Positions 11,652-22,158 of a stretch of DNA of 64,000 bases are shown piece after piece. The stretch comes from Amborella trichopoda. Lineage: Eukaryota; Streptophyta; Magnoliopsida; Amborellales; Amborellaceae. Location of the stretch: the NCBI RefSeq assembly GCF_000471905.2, contig NW_006499435.1, positions 4,007,394-4,071,393 of the forward strand, in the 5' to 3' direction. Under the pieces are notes generated by a model. It was not told the origin of the DNA, did no database searches, and saw only the letters and a list, made by a program, of their open reading frames with translations. Numbering within the stretch: the stretch's first letter is position 1; the number at the start of each line of letters is the position of its first letter. The translations under genes and the position numbers were made by a program.

Positions 11652-13689
11652 TTCATCGAAACTGATACCATGAACCATGATAGCTGCAACTATCCCCTAC
11701 ATTGTTTGACAACATTTATAGAACCCCCTTCAATTATGAGTTGACTGGGTCTATTTTTAATTAATGTTAGACTCTGATAACGCTCTGAGGTCAGCCTCAT
11801 TTGCAATTATCATATAAACTGGACATCGGTGATTTATGATCTTATTGATGGTACGGCTCTTGATAGAATAAAATGACAAAGGATGCTCTACTTTGTGTCT
11901 CCACATCATAGAGACCTCACGTATCGTGTAAAAAGAGGTCACTTCTTAGCCCCCACTACATTCTTGAGTAACCCCAAGTATGGCAAATTCCTGAGTAATA
12001 ACACTTATTCTCCTCATAATTCTATCAGCATCAAGAACCACTTCCTCATAAAGTGATATGATATCTCTCTTTTCAAGCCTCCTATAAAAAGGCAGCTTTC
12101 ATTATCCTAAAAACAAACATTCCCCATCGAAGTGAGCAGAGTCAAATCTAAGGCATAAAAAATCGAAGATGCATGTTTCGGCACATTGATAAACATCAAT
12201 GATTACCCTGGCTGTCTGTTTCAACATGTTTATTGCCGATAACTTTTTTAAACTTAATAGCTCAATAAAAGCATGTATTTTATGGGGAATTAGGAACCTT
12301 CTACACCCTTATCAAATTTGGTCGACTCTATCTTCACCTATCATTATAAAGAAATAAAAGGTTTTTATACTTCCCCTACAAACAAATCAATCTCCATCAC
12401 CTGAAGGCTCCCGTATCAGCTGATCCCTCCTGTTCAGGCAATAATCATGTCCTCAAAACATACCTACAAATCATGCATATTGTTGATCAATTCGACACCG
12501 TCTAAAATAGATCACCAAATAAAAACCTTAGAGGCTCAGCTCAACACCATTTATGATGAAAGGATCAGTCCTTCCTACTTGACATTGCCATTATTTGGAA
12601 GCATCTGTTGACATTATTGCATTCCTCTGCAAAACAGAGGATTGCACTTTGCAATCTATTCCCAATCAACAACTACTAATTTCTCTCAAGGGCTCCTTGT
12701 TTGTAATCTTGGCAATTGGTGACTTCTAAATTAACCAAATTCATTGTTCTCCGACAATTTTGAATAATTTTGAGAATATGATGGGACATCGGTGGTTAGG
12801 GGGACTTCTATTCCCACCGTTACCATATAAAAATAATAATAACTTTGAATCATGAAAATATACCTTGTGTAACAACAAGCAAAGAGAGGAAATGTCAAAA
12901 AAGCCAATGTGTAACTTAGGAGCATGCGGTGTACTCACTAATTTGAATTTGCTTTTTTGCTTCCATGAAGGATGTAAGGCCTAGTGATTTAAACATTTTT
13001 TCATGGTCCAATTATTTAAAAATGGTCAAGAAGACTTGAAATTGCCCTAGTCAGTATAGGATCAACAGCCTAAGTGATTTTGGGTCGAAAACCCACGAAA
13101 GACAAAACTCTTAACCATGCCTATGGCGAAAGTGTACAGTGATTTCGCCCCGTAATAGGTGAAAAATCTACCGCAACGGACATAGTATTTTTGTAGCGGC
13201 AGATTTTTCCTCGTCATCTAAAAAAATGGATAGTGGCTAGTCCATAGGCAAAAATATTGTTCATTGTCTCCTATGGGCATTGCGTAGTGGTATCTGGACT
13301 TTATGATGTGTTTATATAATTTAGTTTTTTATTTAAAATAACTGTTCCAACTGAGATGGAGTCAAATTTAGGGCACTTGGCTAAGACCCTTTGTGAGCCA
13401 GATCCTAAGTCCAATTTTCAAACACTAGTCCTAATGTATATGCTTGTGCACTTTTTGAGAGAGAGATGAACATGGCATTCGCATTAATACATTTTATTTT
13501 ATTTTTCTTTTTGTTCCTCTTTCATGACCAAACCTTATGTCTTTGAATCATAAAAATAACAATAACAAAATAAAATTAAAGTGCTTCGAGTGCTACACAT
13601 GAGGGAGAGAACCAGGGATGGAAAAGAATAGGGAGAACATAAACATCATGTCGCCATGACTCTATATATGCTTATGTATGGGTTACTTT
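11652..13689. other. Non-coding stretch
   Basis: No coding region is supported. A segment at about 13085-13300 (CCTATGGCG...GTGATTTCGCC) has weak self-complementarity and resembles parts of 25905-26110 and 52600-52690, suggesting another old short repeat family. Confidence 0.5.
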
Positions 13690-15573
13690 TGTTGGGTTTA
13701 TGTGGCATTTAAAGGCCTTATGATTGCTTGTAAAATAAAATGATATAGTGGAACATGAATTTAGTGGGAGTGTGGTCCCTCGTGGGCCATACTAAGCAAA
13801 CGATATTTGCAGATACCAGATTGTGCTTGACGTTCTAGGCCAATCGGTTGGAAAAAAACCATGTTACATGGGCATAAAGAATAAACCGATAAGGGTTCTA
13901 ATGGGTTAGCCCTTGATGAGGTCGGAGAATATGCCCGGATGGTGAGCCAAGGGACTGTGTGACCCTTGTGTGTGATGGTGGCCTACAGAGACGGGGGCCA
14001 AAGCTTCATCCATATGCCATCACATGGCATGCATATCGATAGATCGTTTCGAAAAGCCATAAATTTACCTTTTAGGGTGAAGCGTATGCATGTGCGAGAG
14101 ATACCCCTATGCACCATAGGAACTATGGTTGCATTAGGTCTAGGTGACCTTGACTCGTCTATATGAGAGGACCTGAAATCCACAGACTGGGATTACTATC
14201 CCTTGGCTCATAGGCCGGACATTAGTGACCCGCTAATGAGCCCCTGCTTGAACTATGGGTCATGAAAAACATTGGGTCGGTCTAATAAAGCAAGTGTGGT
14301 CTGTAGTCCACAGTTAAAGGTAAAGTGCTCCATGATTGTTGATTCCTAAACCATATGGATCATTTTCCCATCAAATTAATTTAATTGTGTTTGTTTTTTA
14401 TGGAATTTATTTTAATATTATTATTTGAATTTTTTTGAAACCCTAGATATTTTTATTTATAATTTTTGGATTTATAAAATTAAAGATATTGATCTTGTAA
14501 TTGCTTAAATATTCAAATAATATTCTAAAATATTTTTATTAATTTTAAATATATAAAAATATCATGGGGGCCCATTGTGCACATGAGCCCGCCATATTTT
14601 TAAAAGGTAGGGCCCACGAGTGCCTCCTTTGGGTGGCACGCCCCACCTTTATTCTCTTTCCTATTTTTTTGGTGATATGGCATGTGGTCATATGGTTGGA
14701 AGATATTGACTAAATATTAACTTGATATATCTTTGAAAGATTTTGTTGAAAGATTGAGTAAACTTGTATTATTTTATGGTATGCACAATATTTTGATTAG
14801 ATTTAATTTATTTAATTTCTATTGATGAGAAAATAGTTTAAGAAAATGGGATAATGGTTCATGCACCTTTCATAATGTTGATGGCCCATCTATGGAATGG
14901 ATGGCTCAGATCTCTCACTTCACAAGTCACCTTTGATCGATGGTCTATGTTCAATCTCACAAGAAGAGGCAAGCCAAAGAAAACTCTAAAAAACCCTAAT
15001 CTTATTCAAAGTCTATAAAATGGATTCTCTATCAAAAAATCTATACACCTTATCTTTCCATCTCTCTCTATTAAGAAAGTTTATCTCTCTCATGTTTGAA
15101 GTTTCTCTCACACATTGTGAAAGAACTTAAGGGATTAGGTTATAGAGTTATTCTCTCCATCTTTTAAATATGGATTTATGGCTAAGGGTTTTAGGGTTTA
15201 GCAAAAAGAGAATCCATCTCTCTCAAACTAGGTTGCTAAGAGAATTCACTTAGGGTTTGAGTTTGTGATCAAAAGGGTTCATATTCCATAAGTGTAGCTT
15301 GGCCAAAATTTGATTTCCCGGTCCGAGATTGAAGCTAGACCATTGATCCCGTGCCATCGGATGGTGGTCGGTGTGTGATGTAATAAGCTCGGTTAAGGTA
15401 ATCTCCGTCACTCTTCCTTTTGTTTCTTACAATCTTATATTTTATTCTCAAGCATAGTACATAGTTGTTTCAATGACATCAAGTTGTTAAGATATTGGTT
15501 TTATTGTTATGTTGATTTTATTTTGAAATTTATCTTATTATAATAAAGACCACCTATAAGTAATCTTTTGCCA
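13690..15573. mobile_element. LTR-like direct repeat, left copy (1.88 kb)
   Basis: It begins TGTTGGGTTTATGTGGC and ends ATCTTTTGCCA, so it has TG...CA ends. It matches 16826-18774 along its whole length with small indels and substitutions. Shared landmarks are TGATGAGGTCGGAGAA, CATATGCCATCACATG, CCATCTATGGAATGGATG and CGGTGTG...GTAATAAGCTCGG. There is no protein-coding frame. It is most simply a long terminal repeat, but no clear primer-binding site follows it. Confidence 0.65.
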
Positions 15574-15979
15574 AAAGAAAGGGATAAATTTTTTTTTTAT
15601 AGTAAAGATCACAGTCACCTTAGCCATCGGATGTGAATTTAACAGCTGCAGTGTACCCTTGACATTATTGAAATATAATAAATTTTTTTTTTATCTTGTT
15701 TAGAAAAATGGCACACTGCAGCTATCCGATTTTATATTGAATAGTCAGGATTTTTGTAAGCTTTGTATATGGAAGGCAATTATCTCATTGCATTTCATCC
15801 TATTTGCAAAATCTAAAACCACGAAAATGGATTTGTTGAATGGTTCTAGTGACAGACTACAATTCGAACTTATTTTGTGTAGCCAATATTATACTTCAAT
15901 GTGAGTACTATTCGTATAAATTATTTGTCCATGTTGACATTTGGTGATCACTTCAAATCAATGGCTCCAATAGGCAATA

Positions 15980-16250
15980 ATATGAGAGAAAGTATACTTA
16001 AGTAGGTTGATTATATGCAGAGAGACTTAGTACATAGTTTGTTAAGAGGTGTGAGTTGGTTTTAGTGGAAGGCTCAAAAAGGGGAAGAGGCAGACCCAAA
16101 ATGACATAGTTGGAAGCATGAAAAAAATATATGAGGACTGATGGCCTCATTGAGAGTATGACCCTTGATATAGTCGAATGGCAGACTAGAATTTGTGTAA
16201 CCAATCCCAAATAGTTGGGAAAAGGTTTTGATTATGATCTAATAACACAA
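15980..16250 (+). mobile_element. 5'-truncated LINE 3' end
   Basis: It contains a decayed version of the end of an RTE/L1-type non-LTR element, with the sense-strand landmarks GGCTCAAAAAGGGGAAGAGGCAGACC, ATGGCCTCATTGAGAGTATGACCCTTGATATAG and CCCAAATAGTTGGG...TTTTGATTATGAT. The same 3' end appears on the minus strand at 49938-50840. Confidence 0.65.
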
Positions 16251-16254
16251 TATC

Positions 16255-16625
16255 ATGAACAATTTACGTTGAATATTAAGTTATATTTTTTTGAATAAAT
16301 ATATACAATGAGACCATTTAATTTGAATATAAGAAAGTCACAATCATTGTTGACCATTAGATGAGAAATCAATAGTGGATATATAGAAAAAATAATTTCA
16401 AGGAAAAAAAATAATGCATTTTGTAACAAGTTATTTGAACCGTCTATTTTCAAGATTTTCAAATATTTGTGTATTTGCTGGATTTGTTCTATTTTTAGAA
16501 TTTTAAATTTCATAATTAGTGTTGAACACGGATTTTAAAGTCATCAAAAGATTTTCAATACCAAAACTACATCTACTGGAAATATTTTGAGATGTGCCTT
16601 ACTTGTCTTATATAAGATGTGCACC
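16255..16625. mobile_element. Fused partial MITE copies
   Basis: The left part (about 16300-16375, ACAATGAGACC...TTGACCATTAGATG) is half of the foldback family. The right part (about 16395-16625, GCATTTTGTAAC...GTGCCTTACTTG) is a partial member of the 390-bp MITE family. Neither has its outer terminus. Confidence 0.6.
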
Positions 16626-16825
16626 ATAGTTAGCAAGTTAGGGAATAACAATAAATAGGCATATACCAAAACATACATACAATAAATCGGTTTTGCTCCA
16701 AAAAGTCGGAGGTCTAAAATCGAGTAAAAAATACCCATGACAAAAAACTAGGAAAGTTACGGATTCGTGAATATTATGGATTTGGCCAAAAAAAAAAGAT
16801 GTGAAAATTTTGGAAATGTAAAGAT

Positions 16826-18774
16826 TGTTGGGTTTATGTGGCTTTTAAAGGCCTTATGAGTGCTTGTAAAATGAAATGATACAGTGGAACATGAACTCAG
16901 TGGGAGTGTGGTCCCTCGTAGACCATACAATGCAAACAATGTTTGCAAATACTTGACTGTGGTTGACGATCTAAGCCAGTCGGTTGGGAAAAACCTATGT
17001 TACCTAGGCATGAAGAACAAACCGATGATGATTCATGGGTTAGCCCTTGATGAGGTCGGAGAACATGCCCGGATAAGTGAACCAAGTGACTATGTGACCC
17101 TTGTGTGTGATTGTGGCCTACAGAGTCAGGGCCTAAAGCCTCATCCATATGCCATCACATGACATGCATATCGATAGATCATTTCGGAAAGCCAGAAATC
17201 TATATTTTAGGGTGAAGCATATGCATGTGCGAGAAATCCCCCTATGCCACATAGAGTTGTGGTCACATCAGGTCTTGGTGACCTGGACTCATCTCAAGGG
17301 CAGGACCTGCAATCCACAGACTGTAATTGCAACCTCTTGACTCATCGACCAAACTTTGGTGACCCACTAATGAGCCCCTGCTTGGACTGTGAGTCATGGG
17401 AAATACTGGACCGGTTTGATATAGCAAGTGTGGTCCGTAGTCCACAGTTGAACGTATAGTGCGGTACGATTGTTGATTCAATTCCTAAACCATATTGATA
17501 CATTTTCCATTAAATTAATTTACTTGTGTTTGTTTTGTGATAATGATTATTTTAAAATTATTATTTGAATTTTTATGAATCTTTGGCTATTTTATTTATA
17601 CTTTTTGAATTTATAAAATTAAAGATATTGATCTTACAATATTTTAATATTCATTATCAATTATTTTATTAATTTTAAATGCATAAAAAAATAATCATGG
17701 GGAGTCATTGTGTACATGAGCCTAGCATGTTTCTAAAAGGTGGGGCCCACATGTGCCTCTCATGGATGGCATGCCCCACCTCTTACTATTTCTATTTTAT
17801 GGAAAGTTTTGTTTTGTGGTCCATATAACTTTATGTTTTGGTAACTTTAAATTGTGATATATGGTCAAATTATGGATTGAGTATGTATTGACCATATATT
17901 GACTTAATATGGAAGGAGATATTGACTTGATATATACTTGATAGATTTTATAGAAAATATTTGTAAAGATATGCTATTTTATGAAATGCACAATATTTAA
18001 TTAAAATTAATTTAACTTCTTTTCTATTGATTGAAAAATGGTTTAGGAAAGGGGGATAAGGGTTCATGCATCTTCCATAATGTTGATGGCCCATCTATGG
18101 AATGGATGACTCGGATCCCACAAGTCTTCTTGATCGACAGTTCATGTTCAATCTCACAAGAAGATGCAAGACAATAAAACCATAAAAAACCCTAATCTGG
18201 TTCAAGCCTAAAAAAAAATGATTGTCTCTACCCAAAATCTTTACACCTTATCTTTCTATCTCTCTTTCATGTTCGATATCTCTCTCCCACATTGTGAAAA
18301 TGGGCTAAGGGATTAGGCTATAGAGTTCTTTTCTATCTCCCATCTCCCAACTATGGATTTATGATTAAGAGTTTTTGTTCGGGTTAGCAAAAAGAGAATT
18401 CATCTCTCTCAAATTAGGTTGCTAAGGGAATTTACTTAGGGTTTGAGTTTGTGATAAAAGAGGTTCATGTTCCATTGGTGTGGCTTGGCCTAAACTTGCT
18501 TCCCTGGTTTGAGATTAAAGCAAGAACGTCGATCCCGCGCCATCGGATGGTGGTGACTCGGTGTGGGGTGTAATAAGCTCGGTGGAGGCAATCTCCGGTA
18601 CTCTATTTTTTTATTTCTTGCAATCTAATTTCTTTATTTTTTTATTATTTTCAAGCATTATGCATAGTTATTTCAATGACATCAAGTTTTAAGATCTTGG
18701 TTTTATTGCCATGTTGATTTTATTTTGAAGTATATGGTGTTATAATAAGACCACTTGTAAGTGATCTTTTGCCA
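16826..18774. mobile_element. LTR-like direct repeat, right copy (1.95 kb)
   Basis: The second copy of the direct repeat at 13690-15573, in the same orientation and with the same TG...CA ends. The 1.25 kb between them carries only LINE and MITE fragments and no gag or pol. A purine run (CCAAAAAAAAAAGATG, about 16785-16800) lies shortly before it, as a polypurine tract would. No 5-bp target duplication is evident. Confidence 0.65.
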
Positions 18775-18937
18775 AAACAAAAGAAGTGATATATATATAT
18801 ATGTGTGTATGTGTGTATAAGACAATTCCGTGGTAAAAAGATCACATATGTCTTTCTTTAAAAAATAACGTAAAATGCGATTATGAGTGGTGGTCATTGT
18901 ATGAATACGTCAAAACTATTAAACTATAATTTTAATA

Positions 18938-19168
18938 GAAAAATTATGCAAAGATATCATACTTTTGATATAAGGAGGTTACAATCATCTTGTCCGTTAG
19001 ATTTCCAATTTGGTAGTTGTAAGAGTGCCATTGACATTATTCAAAGCTCAAAAATAAATTTTTCAAACTTCTTGACACACCCCAAGCCATTCAATTTGAC
19101 ATCTAATGGCTAAGAGTAATTGTAACCTTCTTGGATAGAAGATATATGGTCTTATAGTATACAATCCG
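18938..19168. mobile_element. Foldback MITE, 9-bp TSD family (copy 3)
   Basis: A diverged copy: the left arm has AAGGAGGTTACAATCATCTTG and the right arm has the inverse, AATTGTAACCTTCTTGG, ending GGTCTTATAGTATACAATCC. The flanking duplication is not clear. Confidence 0.6.
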
Positions 19169-20260
19169 ATGTTTATGCCCTTACCTTGTATCATTAGAGT
19201 CATACTCAACAAGTTTTTATCTAAATTTTCAATAAAGACAACAACAATGCTTAGTCTATTGCCACGACAAAAAATATATGATAGATTTATTAGGAGCATA
19301 CAAGAAACAACAACAATACCAAATACATGAACTACATTAACAAACAACAAGCTCGAGGTATGGGATTATTGTTCGAAGAAAAAAAGAAAAAAAGACCCCC
19401 AATATTAGATTGTAATTAAATAAAATAATAAAAAACACACTAGTGGATTGCTATGTTGTATATCTTAATTAAATAAAAACATTGAGGAGGTCAAATTATT
19501 CAAATTTATGTATGCAAAAAAGAAAGCAATAAAATGGTTTAAAAAATCCAATTATTCAAAGTTCACCTTGAATTCTGAGCTGCCTAAACCTTTAATTCAC
19601 TTAATATCTCCCTCTTGCTCACTATAATGATGCCCTGTGTTAAGAGAAAAAAAAGATTTTCATTTGGTTACTTCTTCTCTAACTGTAGCCTTTATCTTTT
19701 AGATGCATAGTTATTTTGATGGATTGCACTTTTTTTAAGATGAAAATTTTTAATGCAATTTTTTGTTAAATCAAGATACTTAATTGTCTCTTACTTTTAA
19801 TGTGGTTATCTCTAAACTAAAAGTCAAAGATATTAAATCAATGAAGCATTAAAGTTATAAGGAAGAAGTTATTTTTTGAATTTTTTTAAAAAGTTAAAAT
19901 ACGGATATTGCTTCCCGTTAAAAAAAATTGTAAATTTTTGAAGATCTTTTGAAAGGCGAGAGTTCTTAACTGATGTCAAATAATCGAAGATCTTTTTAGA
20001 AAAATTCGTGCTTTAAAAGGAGACTTGCTAAGTATAGTGGGCGGGCACCCCTTTGTTGATGCGCAGGGTTGTTTTGGTCACTTTAGTTGGATTCTTTGGA
20101 TCCTTCATTCGTACCATCAACCGTCGATTGACATCAGACTGAGATAGACGGTTCCAAAAGGGTCCTAGAGGCGCAAGCGGCCTCGAAACCTCACTATTCA
20201 TAAACGGTTTCGGATCCGGTTGAAGAATTCAACGAATTGTAATGTAATTGGCGTCCGCCT
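19169..20260. other. Non-coding stretch upstream of SR45a
   Basis: No coding region is supported. The last 250 bp are less AT-rich and presumably hold the SR45a promoter. Confidence 0.55.
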
Positions 20261-20273
20261 TTCCAGAACCTTC
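20261..20273 (+). promoter_or_regulatory. Heat-shock element (three alternating units)
   Basis: TTCCAGAACCTTC is a perfect TTCnnGAAnnTTC, the trimer site recognised by heat-shock factors. It ends 14 bp before the TATA box of the SR45a-like gene. Binding is inference. Confidence 0.7.
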
Positions 20274-20287
20274 ACAGTGATCTCTCA

Positions 20288-20295
20288 TATATAAA
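20288..20295 (+). promoter_or_regulatory. TATA box of the SR45a-like gene
   Basis: TATATAAA sits about 25-35 bp before a pyrimidine-rich stretch (TTTCTTTACTC...TCTCTCTCT) where transcription probably starts, near 20315-20330. Confidence 0.65.
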
Positions 20296-20319
20296 TCCTT
20301 TCTTTACTCTTTTCTTCTC

Positions 20320-22158
20320 GTTTGTCTCTCTCTCTGTGTGTCGAGCAAATTTGGGTTTCACTTGTTATGGTGCGCTATCTATTTATTGATAAATCTTGTT
20401 TTATTCCTTCGAATTGGAGTTTTTTGTTGCAGGGGATTGATTGCTGTTTACGAAAAATTGATATTATGTTTTTCTTCAGTCAGATTAACGGTTTACATTT
20501 CAGTGATTTGGTTGTAGTTTATGAAAACTAGGGTTCGAAAATTAGGGTTGCTATTTCATTTTAGGGTGTGTGAGTTTTTCTTTATTATTCTTGTTATCTT
20601 TTGCTATGATTTTAGGTGGGCTAGTGTGATATATATATTGAATGATTTTGGATGGATGAGTGAGAATATTTTTGTCGCTATCAGTNNNNNNNNNNNNNNN
20701 NNNNNATGCAATTTTGAGTCCTTCGTTCTTTATTTATGGATTGGTTATTGTATGTTAGTATTTAATCATCATATGCCTAGCTTATGGAAATCAAGGCAAT
20801 AGATCTTGTCTCTTTTCTCGAAAATAATATTGCAATTTGCTTGATTTCCTCTTTTATCATTTGATCATTGCAAAGATGTTTTGTATTGTGTCATCTGCAG
20901 TTTCCTTGAAAATTAGGGAATTGATTTTGTGTTTGTTGCTAGAATTTGAATTTATATTTGAATAAGCTTGGTTGGAAATTGGCAATTTGTTTTTGATGGC
21001 GACAAAAGCTTGTTGGTGTAGGAACATGTTTAAATCTTTTTAGTCTGAGCAAATTTGGTTTTCTATTCAAGTAATTCATGTGTGCTTCATAGAAAAATTA
21101 CATTTTTATTTTGTTTTTGGAAGGTGGATGGATACTGTAGAATATATTTTGGGTCTGCAACTTTCTGTTTGATCTACTTATTTGCATGAAGCTAGGATGC
21201 CCTTTCAATATCCTTGGTGCTTTTGAAATGTGGATTGTGATTTTCATCTTTTGATGATCTGATTGTTAAATAATGGATTTTTTTTGTTTTCGCTTTGGTT
21301 CATTGTGTATCATGAATAATTTCTTGTGTTGCTCATTGAAATCTGGCTTTCCAGTTTGTTTCTGAAAATCGGGGTCTGGAATCTGTTTCTTTGGAAGGTT
21401 GTGTTGCTGAAGGTGTTTTGAGTGTTTGGTTTATCAATTGTCTTTTGATTCATAGAATTCCTGTTCAATTATGTCTGGGAAGGGTTTGCAAGTACTTGTG
21501 AGCGGTGGACAGCTGAGCATACTGTCGCTTCTTCTTTATGCCTATTTTTATAAAATTCTTACTTTGTGTTGCCTATCTTTTCTCGTAACTTGTGGACAGG
21601 AGGGTTCTATCTAGTTCTATGTCTCCGTATTGTTGACCTTGTGCTTCTGGTGTGTTTTTGAGATTGTTATTTTTCCTCTGATGTTTGTGGAAGTCCAAAT
21701 GTTTTCATCTGCTTCTCTGCTTGACTGTGTAGGGTTTTTCTTGAGGAATTGTATTTTTGTTTTGGTTTTTTTTGGGTCAGCATTTGGTTCCTTTTGAACT
21801 TTTTTTCCCAAGTTCTATTCTTCAATTGTGTTTCTTTGACGCCCATATCGATTATTGGTCCCTCATGTTCCAAGGTTTGTGCTGTAGGGGTCATGGTGAC
21901 TGTACATATCCACAGGGTTTTTAAAGTGGATGCTAGTGTTGCTGGAACCCATATCTGAAAATAGTGAAGTTCCAATATCCTATTTAGGTTTCTAACTGGG
22001 TTTTGCAACTATGACTTTGCTCTCTATCTTTCACTCATATGCCTTCATTTGAGGGATAGCTACTTTGTGTCTTTTTACTCAAATGTATTTAATAAAAGAC
22101 AATCTAATTTATTGTTTTCTAAGTCCTAAATTTTTTTATTGTGATCACTGCTTTGCAG
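20320..22158 (+). other. 5' UTR exon and 5' UTR intron of the SR45a-like gene
   Basis: There is no coding exon between the TATA box and the ATG, yet an acceptor (CTTTGCAG, ends 22158) abuts the ATG exactly. So the 5' UTR must be interrupted by an intron. The intron is T-rich on this strand and up to about 1.8 kb. Its donor is not certain; ATG|GTGCGC at about 20369 is one candidate. The interval includes the first assembly gap. Confidence 0.55.
20686..20705. other. Assembly gap (20 N)
   Basis: Twenty unknown bases inside the SR45a 5' UTR intron. I see no duplicated flanks here. Confidence 0.98.
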
